Assembly: GCF_041146395.1 (NCBI RefSeq)
Contig: NC_091000.1
Location: 12,786,501 to 12,850,500, forward strand
Direction of reading: 5' to 3'
Length of the DNA stretch: 64,000 bases
DNA from: Eulemur rufifrons
Lineage: Eukaryota > Chordata > Mammalia > Primates > Lemuridae
Translations under genes and position numbers: made by a program
Notes under the pieces: model-generated
The model's input: the letters and a program-made list of their open reading frames with translations, nothing else
Told to the model about the DNA's origin: nothing
Databases searched by the model: none
Part shown: positions 1-11,191 of the stretch, in pieces
How positions within the stretch are numbered: the stretch's first letter is position 1
Layout of the letters: the number at the start of each line of letters is the position of its first letter

Positions 1-615
1 TCCTAGACCCAACATGTGGAAGAAATATGTGCATTTAATCAGATTTCCAAGGCAGCTCTTCAGCCTCTGAAAGGGCAGATTGAAAACTATTTCCTTGTGA
101 TATTTTAACTGATTTCTCAGGAATTAAAGAGAAACGTGGCAGTCACCAGATCGGTGCCTGCAGACGTGTATTCCTTGGCGCTTCTCAGGGCACCCATCAG
201 TAGACGGGCTGGTGGGCTGATGGTAATGGACTTATTCACAGTCACATTCAGGGTGTCTGGAAGAGGAGCCTCAAGTTACTTGTTAACTCAGCAAGTCACT
301 CACAACTTACTTTAATTACATGGCTGTGTCTATTCCATAACACCAAACATCTGGCAAAAACTAAAGAAGATGTCTAGTATCCAGATGTTTAGCTTGTGGT
401 CGTGCACACAGAGCACCTGTGCACTGACGCAGGATCTTAGCCAGAGGCTGGCAGTATGTGCCGATGGCCCTTTTTCTATACAGTTTATTGCTTCCAGTTA
501 GCCAGCCAGTAAAGCCCAAATTAGATTAAAAATGTGTTTATCTCTAAGTTTGGGCTTTAAGTTAAACAAAAACAAAGGAACTGTTAAAATCTGTAATATG
601 GTGAGCCACATTTTC
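1..615. other. unique AT-rich DNA, nothing recognised
   Basis: No repeat family, RNA gene or plausible exon was recognised in this stretch. The longest open frame (498-740, minus, 80 codons) has no recognisable domain and is of chance length for AT-rich DNA. Confidence 0.5.
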
Positions 616-1489
616 TGCTCTAAAAATGTAAGAGACTCTGGTTTCAGAATGGCAGAATAAAGACATACCCACGCCATTGCCTTCTCTCGAAAGTCACTGA
701 GAAACAGCAAGGAGAACAGGTAACAGAAATACACATCCATCTTTAGGAAACTAAGAGAAGTCTACAAACACAATATATGAAGGCAGAATTTAGAAGAGGG
801 ATAAATATTTAAAATGACGGATATCCCAATTACCCTCATTTAATCTTTATACAGTATATGAATGTATCAAATTATCCCATGTACTCTAAAAATATCTATA
901 TCTATTATGTATCAGTGAACAAAAAAGAATTTGGGGAGAAGAATAGCAAATGACTTAGTGGAGAGAAAGAAAGGCAACCGTAGCACCCACAAAGGCAGCT
1001 GGAGAAGTGAGAAGTGAGCTGATTTTCCATATAGAACCCCCAAAGGCACAGGAATAGCGGAACTAGGCAGGAGGCATCAGGATCATACTAAAATCTAATA
1101 AAGAGCAGTAAGATCTCTCTAATTCTCTACCCGCACCCACAGTTCCCAAGCAACTGGTTGATTCCCCCCCTCCCTGCAGGCACTAAGGACAGTAGTGAAT
1201 TCCTTCCAAAGCCAAGGAATTGAGGGACAGCCAGCCCGCTGAGCAGTGGGGTGGCCTCCATTTCTCCCCCTCCCCCACTGCTCAGACTCAGAACACCAGC
1301 CTGACAGTGAGATTCCCAGAGGGGGACTGGAGGATCCTGCCCCAGAGAGAAAGCTTGCAAGCAGTGGTATTTGGAGACCTTCAGTTTTCCTTAATGAAGA
1401 CCACCGGTGTTACAAGCCCAACACATGTATACAGAGCTTTCCTGGCAGGCTTTTTGGTGCCTTACTTTTAAATAGTGTGTTATAGCAAG
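616..1489 (+). mobile_element. old L1M-type LINE, 5' region (tentative)
   Basis: The text resembles the 5' UTR and spacer of old mammalian L1 (L1M). There is a purine-rich stretch with 'cagaatggcagaataaagac', then a GC-richer part with 'aggaatagcggaactaggca' and 'agcccgctgagcagtgg'. No open ORF1 is preserved. It is followed by an LTR at 1490 and then by more L1M ORF1-like text from 1880, so the LTR probably landed inside this L1. The L1 call rests on remembered consensus style and is moderate; the subfamily is not determined. Confidence 0.45.
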
Positions 1490-1858
1490 TGTTACAGCGG
1501 GTGGTCCCGAGGACAAACCGAGCGGCACATGGAGAGTTGGAGAATCAAAGTTTATTCGCCTGTGGGCCCAGAGGGGTCTCACCACCAAATTCTGAGCCCC
1601 ATCTACCTGATTTTTCCCATTTTCATTAAGTTGGGATGGTCCGATGGGTGGGGTCTCAGGTGGCTAATGAGCCAGGATGTAGGTTAGTTGATGTGTCAGG
1701 TAACAGTATTAGGCTGATGTGCCAGTTAATAGGTTAGTTGATGGGCCAGGTAATAGGCTTAGTGTTATGCTGATGCAGGTCTTCCGTGAGGGGTGGGGGT
1801 CTCAGGTGGCTGACAGGCCAAGTAATAGATGGAGGTTTTCCTTATCAAGTGAACACCC
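1490..1858 (-). mobile_element. solo ERV-type LTR, minus strand
   Basis: The plus strand begins TGTTACAGCGG at 1490. Read on the minus strand this is an LTR-like end, CCGCTGTAACA. A minus-strand polyadenylation signal AATAAA lies at 1551-1556, about 60 bases before that end, as expected for R-U5. The body holds short internal repeats: 'ggtctcaggtggct' occurs near 1652 and again near 1798, and variants of 'gggccaggtaataggtt' recur from 1680 to 1770. The left end in the plus frame is clear. The other end is uncertain (about 1855-1880) and I see no clean target duplication. No gag, pol or env is attached, so it is a solo LTR, probably of a class I retrovirus. Confidence 0.6.
1551..1556 (-). promoter_or_regulatory. 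LTR polyadenylation signal AATAAA
   Basis: The hexamer tttatt on the plus strand reads AATAAA on the minus strand, in the R region of the LTR at 1490-1858. Its position near the LTR 3' end sets the orientation. Confidence 0.55.
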
Positions 1859-1879
1859 CAGGGTTAAGAGACACACGAG

Positions 1880-2500
1880 CAAAAACTCTTAATTTGACCA
1901 AGATGAAAACAAACAGAATAAAAGAACTCAGAGGAAACAAAGATGATACAGGGAAAAAAACTTCAGAAAACTTCAACATCATCAGAGATGTGAAAGAACA
2001 TATTGCGTCTACAAAATAAGAACAAAAGTATAAAAAGAGTAATTAGAGAATAAGGAAAAGCTTTTAGAAATTGAAATATTTTTTAAAATTAAAAATTCAG
2101 TAGAATAATTGGGAGATAAGGCCAAGTAAATCTCACGTTAAGTGGAAAGAAATCATAAAGAAATGGGCAACAGAAAATAAAATAAAAACAAGAAAAATGG
2201 AGGATCACTCCAAGGGATCCAATATCCAATAGAAATCCCAGAAAATGAAAATTCAGACAACAGTGGATGGGAAATTAGTAAAGACATAATATAAGAATAT
2301 TTCCTAGGAAATTTCCAACAGCATGATTTTCCAAATTCAGAAGACATCCCAAAGTATAGCACAATATTTGAATGAAGATAAGATATAAAAACTAAGATCA
2401 TCATCACAGTTAAGAACTAAAAGGACCGTTGGCCATGAAAGAGTAAAAGCCCTGGACTTGGCCTCCTGGAGCAAACAACCAGAAAACCAGACAAAACAAC
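1880..2500 (+). mobile_element. old L1M-type LINE, ORF1-region fragment
   Basis: This A-rich, purine-biased text follows the order of L1M4/L1ME ORF1-region consensus. It includes 'ggatcactccaagggatcc', 'ccaatagaaatcccagaaaa' and 'tatttcctaggaaatttcc'. Stop codons break every frame within about 80 codons. It probably continues the L1M interrupted by the LTR at 1490. A second LTR interrupts it at 2501. Confidence 0.6.
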
Positions 2501-2947
2501 TGTTAGAACCGATTCCCCTCGGCCCCAGGAAGAGAGAGGCAGAGTCACCGAGGCTGCAAAAGGCAAAGGAGTTTATTGGCTAGCTCGAGCTAGGGTCCAA
2601 GTCCCAGAGCGCCAACGCAGTCGCCTCTCCACGAACCAGGACCCCGCCCTGGGGTAAAAATTAAGCTTTTATACTTTTCAGTAGGTTACATGCACTGGGC
2701 ACACCATCCCTCTCCCTCCCTTAGTTCATTTGCTCCTTCAAAAGTGGCTGATTGTGTTGGCTCCTGATTGGTTGGCTCCAAGGTCATGTTGGCTTCTGAT
2801 TGGTTGGTTCTAAGTCCCAGGACCTTTTAGTTGTTATCAGTGGTATTTCGGGAAGGGGAGGACCCCCCTTGGGAAACCGAAACTTAGGCCGATTCCGGGA
2901 GGTGCAGCCTGTCATGGAGTCACTCCTGCTCTCCTTCCTGTTCTACA
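2501..2947 (-). mobile_element. solo gammaretrovirus-like LTR, minus strand, signals intact
   Basis: The LTR runs from TGTTAGAACC (2501) to GGTTC-like ...TTCTACA (2947). Read on the minus strand it therefore opens TGTAGAAC and closes GTTCTAACA, a matching pair of ends. On the minus strand it has two CCAAT-type boxes (2766-2771 and 2798-2803) inside a roughly 32-bp tandem repeat, a TATAAAAG box (2666-2673), and AATAAA (2572-2577) about 90 bp downstream of the TATA box. This is the standard U3-R-U5 order. Many CpGs survive, which suggests a fairly young copy. No internal viral genes are present. The direct repeat ACAAC at 2496-2500 and 2945-2949 overlaps the end, so the exact duplication is ambiguous. 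Confidence 0.75.
2666..2673 (-). promoter_or_regulatory. LTR TATA box (TATAAAAG)
   Basis: On the minus strand TATAAAAG lies about 95-130 bp downstream of two CCAAT boxes and about 90 bp upstream of the AATAAA at 2572-2577. It is an intact core promoter arrangement within the solo LTR. Activity is not shown by sequence alone. Confidence 0.6.
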
Positions 2948-2985
2948 ACCTCTGGGGTGTTCCTTCTCCAAACACATAATCCCGG

Positions 2986-3501
2986 TGTGATAAGCAGAAA
3001 AACGGCCCCCAAGATGTCCACGTTCTAATTCCCAGAAGCTGGGGATATATTACCTACGTAAAGGGACTTTGCAAATGTGATGAAGGGTACAGGCCTTGAG
3101 ATGGGGAGATGATTCTGGATTATCTGGGTAGACCCAGTCTAACTAATCACAGGAGTCCTTTAACATGGAGAATCTTTATGGGCTGGAGTCAGAAAGAGAG
3201 AGATGTGATGATGGAAGAAGGGTCAGGGAGGGGGGACGTTGCTAGGTTTGAAAACGGAGGGAGGAGGCCACCAGCCAAGGAATTGCAGGAATTTAAAATG
3301 TCCTCTAGCTGGAAATGCAAGGAAACCGGAATTGCCCCCGGAGCCTCCAGAAAAGAATGCAGCACCCCTGCTGACACGTTGATTTTGGCCTAAAGAGACT
3401 CATGTCGGACTTTGACCTACACAACCGTAAGGTAATAAATGTGTTGTTTAAGCCACTCAGGTTGTGGTAATTTGTTACAAGATCAGTAAAAAACTAATAC
3501 A
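2986..3501 (+). mobile_element. MaLR LTR of MLT1 type
   Basis: It starts TGTGATAAGC and ends with the MLT1 hallmark 'gccactcaggttgtggtaatttgttac...aaaactaatac'. Internal landmarks in MLT1 order are 'cccaagatgtccacgttcta', 'gggactttgcaaatgtgatg', 'gatgattctggattatctgg', 'gcctccagaa' and AATAAA at 3434-3439. The length of about 515 bp is at the long end for MLT1. It is a non-autonomous ERVL-MaLR solo LTR with no internal sequence. The open frame at 3109-3393 lies wholly inside it and is not a gene. Confidence 0.8.
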
Positions 3502-3524
3502 TCTGATATAACTGTGAGAAAAAC

Positions 3525-3912
3525 ATCAGACAAACCAGAATTCAGGGACATTACACAACATACCTGACCACCACTCCTCAAAACTGTCAAGGTCATATAA
3601 AACAAAGAAAGTCTGAGAAACTGCCACAACCTAGAGGCGCCTAAGGAGACACAACTACCTGTAATGTGGGATTCTAGACGGGATCCTAGGACTGAAAAAG
3701 GACATTAGGTAAAAACTAAGGGAATTTGAGTCAAGTATGGACTTCAGCTAATACTAATAGTAATGTATCAATGTTTGTGCATTATTTGTAGCAAACGTAC
3801 TGCAGAAATGTAAAGTGTTGACAACAGGGAAAACTGGGTGAGGGGTGCACAGGAACTCCCTGTAAATCTTTGCAATGCCTCTGTAAATCTAAGACTCTTC
3901 TAAAATAAAAGT
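3525..3912 (+). mobile_element. old L1M 3' end
   Basis: Successive blocks match the 3' UTR of old L1 (L1MC/L1ME style): 'attcagggacattacacaac', 'aaaactgtcaaggtcatata', 'aaaggacattaggtaaaaac' and 'aactccctgtaaatctttgc', closing 'ctaaaataaaagtttattc'. It is a sense 3' end with no coding remnant. The MLT1 LTR just upstream probably inserted into, or next to, this L1. Confidence 0.75.
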
Positions 3913-3919
3913 TTATTCT

Positions 3920-4302
3920 TAAAGTTTCACTGGATTAGCAACCAAAAAAGACACAAAAGACTCAGGAGTATTCATAACAATAGCAAGTTCTATCCAAAAT
4001 TAAGCACAGAGATTAAAAAAAGACTTAAAGAAAAAATGGACAGAGATTGAGTGATTCCTAGGACAATGCAAAGCTGCCTGACCTTTATGTAACTGAAGGC
4101 CCAGAAAGAGGAGAAAAAGAAGCTAGAAAAACATATTTGAGGAAATAATGACCACAATTTCGCCAAGTTTGATAAAAGTAGTAAGCCTGCAGATCCAAGA
4201 AGCTCAACAAACCCTAAGCAAGGGTAATCAAATTAACAGCAAGAGAAATAAACCACAGTTAGACATATATCATAGTCCAATTTCTGAAAACCCATGTTAA
4301 AG
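3920..4302 (+). mobile_element. L1M ORF1-region fragment, left half
   Basis: The blocks 'atatttgaggaaataatgac', 'gcctgcagatccaagaagct', 'caacaaaccctaagcaaggg' and 'gagaaataaaccacagttag' follow the L1M ORF1-region consensus. All frames are broken. The fragment continues at 4672 after an Alu insertion. Confidence 0.75.
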
Positions 4303-4671
<369 letters not shown>

Positions 4672-4800
4672 AATAGCAGCCGGAATAGAAAAGAACACAT
4701 TGTATACAGAACAAAAATAAAGCCAGCAGCAAACTTTTCATCAGAATCTTTCAAGCCCAGAAGATAATGGGAAGATATTAGTTTATAATGACATTGATGA
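4672..4800 (+). mobile_element. L1M ORF1-region fragment, right half
   Basis: It resumes the L1M text cut by the Alu: 'aatagcagccggaatagaaa', 'gaacacattgtatacagaac' and 'acttttcatcagaatctttc' match the usual continuation. The boundary with unique DNA after about 4800 is not sharp. Confidence 0.7.
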
Positions 4801-4955
4801 ATTCAATTTTAAAAGCCCTAGACATAAAACTCAGAATTTAATCAAAGAGATAAGATTTGCATGCTGGAAAAAATTAGGAAATAATTCCAGGGAAATGTAT
4901 CAACCTATATTTAGTATGTAGACAAATCATAGTGCCAGTTCCCTTTTGCCATGGT

Positions 4956-5413
4956 TGTAGTGGGTTGAATGGTGACCTCTCCAAAAAATATGTCCATGTC
5001 CTAACACCCAAAACCTGTGAATGTGACCTTATTTGGAAAAAAGAGTCTTTGCAGATTTAATTCAATTAAGGATGATGTTAAGATGAGAAGCGCATGCTGG
5101 ATTATCTGGGTGGGCCTAAATTCACTGACAAGTGTCCTTCTAAGAGACAGAAGAGAAGACACATACACAGAGAAGTCCATGTGAAAATGGGGGCAGTGAC
5201 TGGAGTGATGCCACAAGCCAAGGAACACCTAGGGTCACCAGAAGTTGGAAGAGGCAAGGAAGGATTCTCCCCTAGAGCCTTTGGAGCATTGTGGCCCTAC
5301 TGGCACCTTGATTTTAGACTTCTGGTTTCCAGAACTATAAGAGAATATACTTCTGTTGTTTTAAGCCATCAAATTTTTGGTAATTTGTTTAGCAGCCCTA
5401 GGAAACGAATACA
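4956..5413 (+). mobile_element. MaLR LTR, MLT1C/D-like
   Basis: It starts TGTAGTGGGTTGAATGG and ends 'agcagccctaggaaacgaatacaa'-like. Diagnostic blocks in order are 'tatgtccatgtcctaac', 'gtgaatgtgaccttatttgg', 'gtctttgcagatttaattc', 'ggattctcccctagagcc' and 'tgttgttttaagccatcaaa'. It is a solo LTR on the plus strand. The 120-codon frame at 5094-5456 is embedded in it and is not a gene. Confidence 0.88.
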
Positions 5414-6035
5414 ACCGTCATTTACCCTGAGTTTCTCTGAGTCTGCAACTCTATAAGAAATCCAGTAAAGTATCATAAATATCCAGTTTGAAGCCAAGAA
5501 TTACGATCATATGTAGGCTTTTGCTATGTATATAATATTAATAACTATTGATTAAACACCTTTAACTTTTTAAGTATACAAAATCAAATAGGCATAAAAT
5601 CTTTAACCTACAACTACCTTATTTTATTTGACTCCCAGATTCTGGGTTCATTAGATTTTTATATAACCAACCTCAATCCCAAGTTGAAAATTTGCCAATA
5701 TCAGGCAAATTCCTGACTTTGATGTTTCCTACATTTTTATTCCTGCTCAATGCAAGGAGAGATCAGAAGAATGGAAGAAAATGGAATAGCACATAAAGAC
5801 TAGTTTTTTCTTTGTTAATTATGGAAAAAATTATCAAGTACAATTGTTTTCCCTCTATATACTGAGCATAATTTTAAAACTTTTTGATATATTAATACTA
5901 TAAATGAGAACAACTACATAGATTAAAACTAAGTATTTTCAGAGCAACAGTAAGTTCAGTGACCTTGATATCTTGATAAACTTTAATCAGTAGAAAAATT
6001 TTAGCTATTTCATATGGCTTAACAAAATATGAATA
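5414..6035. other. AT-rich unique stretch
   Basis: No repeat or gene was recognised. Short open frames are chance level. The DNA becomes TG/TA rich from about 6036. Confidence 0.45.
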
Positions 6036-6086
6036 TACCTGTGTGTGTGTGTATATACACACATCACATATATACACACACATCTA
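6036..6086. repeat. (TG)n/(TA)n/(CA)n microsatellite, partly palindromic
   Basis: 'ctgtgtgtgtgtgtatatac' runs into 'acacacatcacatatatacacacacatc'. The TG half and the CA half are reverse complements and could form a hairpin. It abuts the inverted LTR end at 6087-6139. Confidence 0.85.
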
Positions 6087-6139
6087 TTGATCTATCTATA
6101 TCCTATTGTCCTATTTCTCTGGAGAACCCTAATACTATA
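6087..6139 (+). mobile_element. MLT2-type LTR terminus in opposite orientation to its body
   Basis: 'tatcctattgtcctatttct' plus 'ctggagaaccctaatac' is the known 3' terminus of MLT2-type ERVL LTRs in sense orientation. The LTR body that follows at 6157 is antisense, so the terminus should have appeared reverse complemented. Either a small inversion flipped it between two AC/TG tracts, or it is the sole remnant of another LTR. Confidence 0.6.
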
Positions 6140-6140
6140 G

Positions 6141-6156
6141 ACACACACACACACAT
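6141..6156. repeat. (AC)n microsatellite
   Basis: Seven to eight AC units separate the sense LTR terminus from the antisense LTR body. Confidence 0.85.
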
Positions 6157-6640
6157 AGAGAAGGGGAGAGAAAGAATAATTTATTACAGGAATTGGCTCA
6201 TGTGATTATGGAGGCCAAAAAGTCCCACTATTTGGCATCTGCAAGCTGGAGACCCAGGAAAGCTAGAGGTGTAATTCCGGCTGAGTCTGACTCTGAAGGC
6301 TCGAGAAGCAGGTGAGCTGATGATGATGTAAGTCTTGGTCCAAGTCTGCAGGCCCAAGAACCAGGAGCAAGAGATGTCAAAGGGCAAGAGAAAATGGATG
6401 TTCTAGTTCAGAGAAAGGGAATTCACCCTTTCTCTGCCTGTATATATTCTCTTCTGGTACTCACCCAACAGATCGAGTGACGCCCACCCACACTGAGGGC
6501 AGATCTTCTTTATTCAGTCTACCAACTCAATGCTAATCTCTTCCTGAAAGACTGTCGCAAACACACCCAGAAATAATGCTCCACCAGTTAGCTGGGCATC
6601 TCTTAGCCCAGTCGAGTTCACACATAAAATTAACCATTAT
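6157..6640 (-). mobile_element. ERVL LTR, MLT2-like, minus strand
   Basis: Antisense landmarks in order are 'ttattacaggaattggctca', 'tgattatggaggccaaaaag', 'gcaagctggagacccaggaa', 'gcccacccacactgagg', 'aacacacccagaaataatg' and 'cacataaaattaaccat'. These match the reverse complement of MLT2A/B-type LTRs. The minus-strand AATAAA lies at about 6178-6183. The frame at 6184-6387 is an LTR shadow. Confidence 0.8.
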
Positions 6641-6690
6641 ATATGTTTATGTGTGTGTGCGTATGTGTATGTGTGTATATATATATTCTG
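6641..6690. repeat. TG/TA microsatellite
   Basis: 'tgtttatgtgtgtgtgcgta' continues as 'tgtgtatgtgtgtatatata', immediately next to the LTR start. Confidence 0.8.
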
Positions 6691-6849
6691 TCACAGAGTC
6701 ATTAACAAAATTGAAACGTATGTCTACTTACTTTTAATGACATTATCTGACCAATTTTAAGTAGAATGACCTATTTTTCTGAGTAATGAGAGATTCAGAC
6801 CAAGCCAAGTATTCTCAGCTTTCACCATCAAAGAAAGAAAAAAAGCATA

Positions 6850-6915
6850 TGGCACTAACATTCACTGAGTCTAAAGTATGTGCTGGGCACTGTTGGATCC
6901 TTAAGCACTCATCGC
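6850..6915 (-). mobile_element. MIR fragment, minus
   Basis: 'cactgagtctaaagtatgtg' then 'ctgggcactgttggatcc' matches the reverse complement of the MIR tail. It is short and degraded. Confidence 0.45.
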
Positions 6916-6959
6916 CCTGAGAGGTCATTCTCTCTGAGGCTGGGGGTCCAACTCCCAGC

Positions 6960-7243
6960 CTAGTGTTTTATCATCTTTGCCTGGTCTGCTGCAGCAGGCT
7001 CCTTTCTGGCATCTCTGCTTCTACTTTTGTTTCCCAGTAGTTCCTTCTGCTCCGATGCACCAGAGTGTTATTGAAATATCATGTCACTTGCCTAAAGCTC
7101 TTCACACATTTCCCATAGCAATTAGAATAAAATTCACACTCCCTTCAATGTCCTACAAAACCCCTCTCTGCATATCATCTGGCTCATGCCGACCTCTCTA
7201 ATTTCCTATGGGACTCTCATTTTCCCTGTTACCATGCTTAGCA
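6960..7243 (+). mobile_element. L2 LINE fragment, left part
   Basis: The blocks 'tcacttgcctaaagctcttc', 'aattagaataaaattcacac', 'caatgtcctacaaaacccc' and 'catcatctggctcatgcc'-type text follow L2 3' sequence. It is cut by a hAT element at 7244 and resumes at 7581. Confidence 0.75.
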
Positions 7244-7580
7244 CAGGGGTCTACACACTACAGTCTACAGGCAAAATCCAGCCCCTGCTTGTTTTTGGAC
7301 AGCTCCTAAACCAAGAATGGTTTTTACATTTTTTTAAATGGTTGGGAAAAAAATCAAAAGAAAAACAATATCCTGTGACACATGAAAATTATATGCGATT
7401 CAAATTTCAGTGTGTGTAAGTTTTATTGCACCACAGCCATGCTCATGCGTTTATGTACTGTCCAGAGCTGCTTTTGTGCTAAAATAACAGAGCTGAGCAG
7501 TTGCAGCCAAGACCAAATGACCCACAAAGCTTAACATACTTACTAGCTGGCTCTTTACAAAAGGAGTTTGCCAACCCCTG
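7244..7580 (+). mobile_element. hAT-Charlie non-autonomous element inside L2
   Basis: The terminal inverted repeats are CAGGGGTCTACA at the left and 'gtttgccaacccctg' at the right. Between them is the familiar 'ccaaatccggcccgctgcctg' style text, decayed, followed by 'ttttattgcaccacagccat' and 'agctgagcagttgcagcc'. The flanking 8 bp (gcttagca and ttttagcc) are a degraded duplication matching at five of eight bases. There is no transposase. It is of MER-type, mobilised by an autonomous Charlie element. Confidence 0.85.
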
Positions 7581-7735
7581 TTTTAGCCACACTGATCTCC
7601 TTTCTGTTCCTAAAAGCCCCTCTGTGCTTTCCCTCCTCCGGGCTCCCTATTTCCTGGTCCATCGTCCTGGTATGTTCTTCCCCAGCTTTCTGCATGGCTG
7701 CTTTGTCCTCATAAGTCTCACTTAACTGGGACAAA
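7581..7735 (+). mobile_element. L2 LINE fragment, right part
   Basis: 'cacactgatctcctttctgt', 'tggtatgttcttccccagc' and 'tctgcatggctgctttgtcc' continue the L2 3' consensus after the hAT insertion. Confidence 0.7.
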
Positions 7736-8457
<722 letters not shown>

Positions 8458-10784
8458 AATGCAGTTGTGTACATGGGACCTCCAACAGAAGACGAGCTTT
8501 TCTTTTTAGTACAGTCCACCAAAGAAGGCGTCAGTAGGCCCTCCGGATAAAAGCTGAATCTTTTAGTGCGTGGCATAGTCAATGTGCACAGACCTTAGAC
8601 CGGAAAACCCCCCTCCATATCAGCTGCGGGACCACGCCGAGCCATTCGCCCACTCTGATCCTGTTTTCCTGTAAAATACCAACTGGCCCAGTACTCTTAG
8701 AGATTATTTGAGTAGCAAATGAGATAATATCTGCAAAATTGGTTTTCAAACTAAGTCTTAACAAAACCTAAAATATTTCACTAGCCCTCTCTTAATACCA
8801 CGAAACAAAAACACAAAATTCTACTTAAGAAATACCACTGTGACAACCCCCACGATTTTGTGAGTATATTAGGAGTATCTAATTAAGTTGGTATGTCCTT
8901 ATATGTATTATTTGGTTTTTTAAAAATATATGAGAAAAAGCTATGTATGGGAATTTAAGGGATGTTGCATAGAATGCAGATACATTCTGTGAGATGCAGG
9001 CGCCGTGTGTCTGAGGTGGAGATGAGAGAGGGAGGTTCTGAAAAGCAAATCTGCAGGGGTCACAGACCCAGGCCACGCCAGGACCTCCAGGGGAAGAGTA
9101 ACACTCACATTTGTGTAGCAGCTTTAATTCAGAAAGTGTGTTTTTCCCAAAGCAATTTGCGACGGGGGTCACCGTAGGAAGGGCTCTGGTGCCACTGAGT
9201 GCAGCGAACACCAAGGGGAGCGTTCCCACAGAGGCCGCGGAGGGAACTTGTGAAATAGGATTTAGAAGAAAATGCAGTAAGTCCTTAGAGAACGAGGCCA
9301 CTGCTGGGTTAAGGGCTGGTTTTACTGTCAACCCGCCTGTCTGTCAAGGCATGTGTCAGGGCTGTGGGCCATGCAGTGCCCAGGCCCCAGAGTCGGAGAC
9401 GTGGGTCCCAGTCAATGCACTGGCACTTTCTGGCCGTGCTAGGTTGCTCTCCGGGAGCCAGTTCTCTCCTCTACAAGATTAGGGCAATATGCTCTGCCTT
9501 TCCCAGGTTCTGCATGGTGTAGAAATACCGCATGGAAAGCAGTGTGCTCTGTGCGCTGCTCAGAAGGAAGCTGTCGTTGCTGTTCTAGCATGCTGGGTCA
9601 GTCACCGCAGTGATGAGCACTTCATTAGAATAGTGTCCTCTTTGCCAGGCTGCAGAGGTACCAGTGTTAAAGCAGAGCTGGTAGGAGAAGCTGACTAATC
9701 GTATCAGGGCTACCTGGAGATGACAAAAGCACTGCAGGAATAGGGAGAAGCATCTGTCTCCTCGGCTGCTAAGGTAGCAGAGAGAGTCTTCACAGGGCCA
9801 AAGAGTGGGAGTGAGTCTGGGGTCTGAGTCAGAGGATGGGTGCAAGCCCAGAGCATGGGGATTGTTAAAATGGGGGTCCAGGGCTACCAAGAGAACCCTA
9901 GCCGCAGTCCAGAAGGAAAGCCAAACCTTGACCTAGACGAGATGAACTGAGCGTGAGCTGGAAAGGTAGGGGTACAAGAAGAAGGGAGGCCGGGAGCCAG
10001 GAGAGGCCGGAGGAGGGGGTGTGTGCATGGCCGCTGCAGGATGTCTGCAGCCAGGGTGTGGCGGGGGGTCCCCTGCAGCACCAGCTGACTGTGCAAAGCC
10101 CGGGCCCTCAGCCCCATCCTCAGCTGCTCACACCTGCCCACAGCCTCCTGGGTGGGTCGGCTTTGCCACATTCTAGCAGCACCCACAGCTCTGCTCTCTT
10201 CATCACCTGTAAAGAGCAAGAGAACCAAGTGGGCAGCAGAAGTTAGGCCCCATGAGAGGCCACTCATCCTGGCCAGCAGCTACAGGTAGACAAGGACACT
10301 CCAGGCCCCTACCAATCTGGAAGGTCCCCTTGGAACAGATGGAAGAAGCAATGCCATCCAGCAGGAGCCAACCCTCTTGCCCCCTGACCAATGCCATCCT
10401 CTCAGCACAGATCTCTACAGCAAGTCACTGAGCATCTTCAGAGTGTGCAGCTTGGACGTGGTGCGAGCCCCTCATGCATTCTGATGGGGGACTGCCCAGG
10501 CTCCAGCACACCCCCTTCCCATTCTGGTCGGGCCTGCTCTACCTGGCTTCATGCCGCTTCCCCTCTCGACTGCCAGCAACAGCCAGCAGATAGTATTTCC
10601 TCGCAACAGCTCAGTACAACCAGCTAGTGTAAAAGAGCAGGCAGTTGAAGATAGTCAATAAATAATGTAAAAAAGTGAGAAGTGTGAAAGATGAGAGTTT
10701 TTTCATATACAAACATACTTTGTGAATTTCCAAGAAGAAAACATAGCATATGGCATCTCTCAAACTTGATGGTCTTATGGAAAA
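8458..10784. other. mostly unique DNA with several short open frames
   Basis: No repeat covers most of this stretch. The GC content rises around 9.0-10.6 kb. Open frames of 97-150 codons exist on both strands (8879-9331 minus is the longest), but none shows a domain, a signal peptide or codon bias I can recognise. They overlap one another in opposite frames. 9390-9500 may hold a worn plus-strand MIR ('tgcactggcactttctggcc', 'ccagttctctcctctacaag'). It could be an intron or spacer of an undetected gene. Confidence 0.4.
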
Positions 10785-11191
10785 TGTTATGGGCTAAATT
10801 ATGTGTCTCCCCAAAATTTGCATGTCAAAGTCCTAACCCCCAGTACCTCAGAATGTGACTGTATTTGGAGATAGGGTCTTTAAAAAGGTCATTAAGGTAA
10901 AACGGGGTCATTAGGATGGGCCCTAATCCAATATGACTGATGTCCTTATAAGAAGAGGAGATCAGGGCACAGAGACACCAGACATGTGCACACACAGAGG
11001 AAAGAACATGTGAACACACAGCGAGGAGGCAACCACCTACAAGGCAAAGGAGAGAGGCTTCAGAAGAAACCAAACCTGCAATACCCTGACCTTGAACACC
11101 CAGCCTCCAGAACTGTGAGACAATCGGTTTCTGTTGTTTAAGGCACCCAGTCTGTGGTCTTTTGTATGGCAGCCCTGGCAAACTAACGCAG
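10785..11191 (+). mobile_element. MaLR LTR, MLT1A/B-like
   Basis: It starts TGTTATGGGCTAAATT and ends 'ggcagccctggcaaactaacgcag'-like. Almost every MLT1A/B landmark is present: 'gtgactgtatttggagatag', 'tccttataagaagaggag', 'gaacatgtgaacacacagcg', 'cagcctccagaactgtgag' and 'gttgtttaaggcacccag'. It is a plus-strand solo LTR. The minus-strand frame at 10825-11181 is its shadow. Confidence 0.92.

Noticed and set aside
5094..5456. 120-codon frame in the 5-kb region
   Set aside because: Lies within an MLT1 LTR; MLT1 LTRs do not encode proteins.
8879..9331. 150-codon minus-strand open frame, the longest in the window
   Set aside because: No recognisable domain, overlapped by plus-strand frames of 123 and 71 codons, AT-rich C-terminal half with no coding feel, and no promoter or splice context. 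Chance length for a 64-kb window.
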